Source of the DNA: an uncultured bacterium
GTDB taxonomy: Bacteria; Planctomycetota; UBA1135; GCA-002686595
Direction: 5' to 3'
Length of the DNA: 9,804 bases
Assembly (NCBI GenBank): GCA_913058555.1
Contig: CAJXRJ010000233.1
Span: forward strand, 1 to 9,804
Of the stretch, positions 7,512 to 9,804 are shown in pieces (position 1 is the first letter of the stretch; each line of letters opens with the position of its first letter). The notes beneath the pieces were generated by a model, which did no database searches, was not told where the DNA came from, and saw only the letters and a list, made by a program, of their open reading frames with translations. The position numbers and the translations under genes are program-made.

Positions 7512-9756
7512 ATGAAGAACTCGCAGCTCGCCTTCCTCACCCTCGCCATTGGCCTCGTGGGCGGCACCGCCTTTGGCTTTTGGCTGCGTGGATCCCGCCA
7601 CGAAGCTGCCGAGCCCAACGGGGCTCCGGGCCTGGCCTCCCCCGCCGCGAGCCCGGGCGGCGCCTCTGCTGAGGAAGCGCCCACCTTCGCGGAGACCCGC
7701 GACGCCTCCCGTTCCCCGGACGCGTCAGAGGTCATCCATCGCCAGGCCAAGAGAATCACCCAGCGCGTCGCCGCCAGCCACGGGCTGGCCAATGTAGACG
7801 TCCCCGCGTGGACCGGCGAGATCACCGGGTGGGTGCTCGACGAGGACGGCCATCCGATCGCCGGCGCCGTCGTTTCCACCTTCAACACGGAGCGCAGACA
7901 GGATCGCACGCTGCGGCTCAGGTCCACGGACGATGTTGGCCGGAGCTTCCGAAAGCCCAAGAGCTTCGAGGAAGCCGTGGACAGCATGGAGGAGACCGTG
8001 GCGCAGTGGCTCGAAAGGGACGTCGCGGACACCAGCCACCTGCGCACCGCTGAGTCCGACGCCACCGGCAGCTTCCGGCTCACGGGACTTCGGGACGGCG
8101 CTCACCTCGTGAGCGCACACGCTGAGGGATTCATGATCCAACCGGAGCCGGCCAAGGTTGGCGAGAGCGTCGAGTTCACGGGGAAGCCCGTCCAGGTGCT
8201 CGAGCTGGACGTCCGTCTCCCCGATGGCACTCAGCCCACGGAGGCGGCCATAGCGGTCGCAAGCCATCGTCGGCCCACGTTCTACGCATGGTCCCCCGAG
8301 TCGCCCACCCTTCGCCTCCCTGGCCCGGTCTTCGATCTGCAGGCCTACGCCGGAGAAGTGAAGAGCCTCGGCTTATCCGACGCGGTCGCCGCATTCGAAA
8401 GCGACAAGATTTCGATCGACCTGGACCGTGGGAACGACGGCCCGCGCGTGATCACGCTCCATCCCGCAAGGCTGCTACGCGTCCACGTGAACGACACGTC
8501 CACGACCCAGCCCAGACTGCAGGTTTGGGTCAAGGTCATTCCAGACGGGGACGAGCTGATTGACTGGACCTCAGAGCGTGTTCGCGTGCTGATCAACGAA
8601 GGGCCCGGCCAATTCCTGCTGAAGGGCCTCGACGAAGGGGCGTACGTCGTAGGCGTCGGACGGGGCGATTCCCGCGAAGTGGAGATCCAACGCACCGTCA
8701 GGATGGGAGCCGGCACCGAGACCGTTCAAGTCACGCTCGGCGAACCCGACATGTCGAGCCTCATCGTCGTCCGCTGCATCAGCCCCTCAGGGCGCCCGGT
8801 GAAGGACGTTCGTTTCACCTACCGGTACGTGGCCCTCCAAGACGGTGAGGCTCAGCGCGCCTCTAGCGGCACAGTCTCGGCCCAGCCGGGAACCGCCGGG
8901 ACACACTGGGTCAACGGAGGCAAGATCTTTTCGCGTAGGAGCCCGGGGAGCCAAGAGCGGGTCACTCTGATCGCGACGTCCGAACGGTTCGGCACGATCG
9001 AAGCCCCCATCGACATGCGCACGAGGGAGCTGACGATGCCCTTCGAGCCGGCTTGCGCACTGACCCTCACGGCAACGGGCGCTGGGCAGGAACCATACGT
9101 GATCGGCATTTGCGCCGTGCGGGAATCCCACGGTGCTATCGCGGAGTGGGCAAAGCCCACGCGGAAGTTCACGGACGACCACAGGAAGCCACTGGACCGG
9201 GATGGCCGGGCCGTCTTCCGCAAGCTCCAGCCGGGCACCTACGAGGTCCTGCTCGAAAGGGACGGAGCTGACTTCCTCGGGATGCGGCATCGGCTGGCCC
9301 TCGTGACATTGCGCGCGCCCGTGGAGGAGGTCACGGTCGCTATCCCCCCCCTCCACACGGTCGAGGTCTTTGCGCCGCGCATGGCGCCCGGGTCGGAGCT
9401 TCGCTTGATTCAGGAGGGGGCCTCACTCGAAGACCCGTATTTGGCCAAGCGCAGCGAAGTCGATTCCGAGGAGCGCTGCGTCTTCGAGAACATCCCTGCG
9501 GGGCGCTACACCCTGTGGGCTCGGCACCATCGCGGCTGCGAAGTCGCCGTGCAGGTGCCGAGTGGCCGAATCACCTTCGAGACCAAATCACCCAATGCGC
9601 TTCGTGTGAGGACCCTGCGTGCTGGCGGGCCAGCGGCCCTGGCCGGGTTCCAGCTGGGCGACGTCATCACGCACATCAACGGGCAAGCCCCCACCGGGCC
9701 GACGGCCCCAGCGATGACCTCCGCTAGAATCGCCACGGCTCAGGTCACGCTCACGA
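7512..9756 (+). CDS. Membrane-anchored protein with carboxypeptidase-regulatory-like modules and a PDZ domain (3' truncated)
   Basis: Open reading frame of 748 complete genomic codons with no stop before the contig becomes adapter. Residues 4-24 form one hydrophobic segment (LAFLTLAIGLVGGTAFGFWL) with no lipobox cysteine, so a signal anchor is likelier than a lipoprotein signal. Residues 26-95 are an Ala/Pro/Ser-rich linker. About 102-206 reads as a carboxypeptidase-regulatory-like beta-sandwich (ITGWVLDEDGHPIAGAVV, then GSFRLTGLRDGAHLVSA at 186-202), split by a helical insert around 151-170. The strand signature F-x-L-x-GL-xx-G-x-Y-x-V recurs near 368, 564-585 and 656-673, suggesting several such modules. 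SPNALRVRTLRAGGPAALAG starts at 693 and GDVITHING ends at 724, a clear PDZ domain cut off by the end of the genomic sequence. The start ATG is the first in frame after a TAG at 7500-7502. No Shine-Dalgarno is in place; an AAGGAA lies 29 bases upstream, which is too far. The role is probably an envelope scaffold or ligand-binding protein. I do not recognise a named family for the whole architecture. Confidence 0.85.
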
Positions 9757-9804
9757 CTGTCTCTTATACACATCTCCGAGCCCACGAGACTAGGCATGAT
9801 CTCG
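9757..9804 (+). other. Illumina Nextera adapter contamination (not genomic)
   Basis: The contig end is synthetic. Positions 9757-9775 are the 19-base Tn5 mosaic end CTGTCTCTTATACACATCT. Positions 9776-9790 are CCGAGCCCACGAGAC, the Nextera read-2 arm. Positions 9791-9798 are TAGGCATG, an i7 index (I recall it as N706). Positions 9799-9804, ATCTCG, are the first bases of the P7 flow-cell side. The order and spacing fit read-through of a short tagmented fragment with no mismatch. In the + frame of the preceding gene it translates to a YTHLRAHET tail; on the - strand it gives MPSLVGSEMCIRDS. To my recollection both strings are typical of adapter-contaminated database proteins. Annotation should stop at 9756. 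Confidence 0.99.

Noticed and set aside
9757..9775. Tn5/IS50-type mosaic end suggesting a transposon insertion
   Set aside because: The 19-base end is followed by the Nextera arm, an index and P7 bases, not by transposase or IS50 sequence, so it is a library artefact.
9588..9797. Small - strand gene starting MPSLVGSEMCIRDS
   Set aside because: The start and first residues are encoded by Nextera adapter; the remainder is antisense to the PDZ domain.

Overview
The window is about 9.8 kb of GC-rich bacterial DNA. It is densely coding, with every gene on the + strand, and it ends in artificial sequence. The likely host is a Gram-negative, high-GC bacterium. Two tandem RND permeases imply an inner membrane, periplasm and outer membrane. 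The GC-rich codon use, the near absence of Shine-Dalgarno motifs, and a large anchored protein with carboxypeptidase-regulatory-like modules and a PDZ domain suggest Planctomycetota first and Myxococcota second. That placement is inference, not something the sequence proves.

Layout. Positions 9-3500 and 3508-7143 encode two large RND-superfamily efflux permeases (1163 and 1211 residues) separated by 7 bases. They are probably co-transcribed and may form a heteromeric pump in the manner of MdtB/MdtC. No membrane-fusion protein or outer-membrane channel gene lies in the window; if they exist locally they would be upstream of position 1. Both permeases are longer than the usual 1030-1050 residues, mainly because each carries extra hydrophobic segments between its two halves (between TM6 and TM7). 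Positions 7140-7469 encode a 109-residue GIY-YIG nuclease of the small YhbQ/UPF0213-like type. Its GTG start overlaps the TGA of the second permease (GTGA), so translation is probably coupled. After a 42-base gap, a gene starting at 7512 encodes an N-terminally membrane-anchored protein with repeated beta-sandwich modules and a C-terminal PDZ domain. It is still open where the genomic sequence stops.

The last 48 bases (9757-9804) are not genomic. They match the Illumina Nextera read-2 transposase adapter: the Tn5 mosaic end, the adapter arm, an 8-base i7 index (TAGGCATG) and the first six bases of the P7 side. The last gene is therefore truncated at 9756 by a library artefact, and any protein read through that junction is partly synthetic.

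Functionally, the permease pair is a proton-driven export system of unknown substrate. The nuclease is probably an operon passenger. The anchored PDZ protein is probably an envelope protein, but its link to the pump is only positional. I saw no tRNA, rRNA, CRISPR array, insertion sequence or convincing intrinsic terminator, and there is no gene-free stretch longer than about 50 bases apart from the adapter end.
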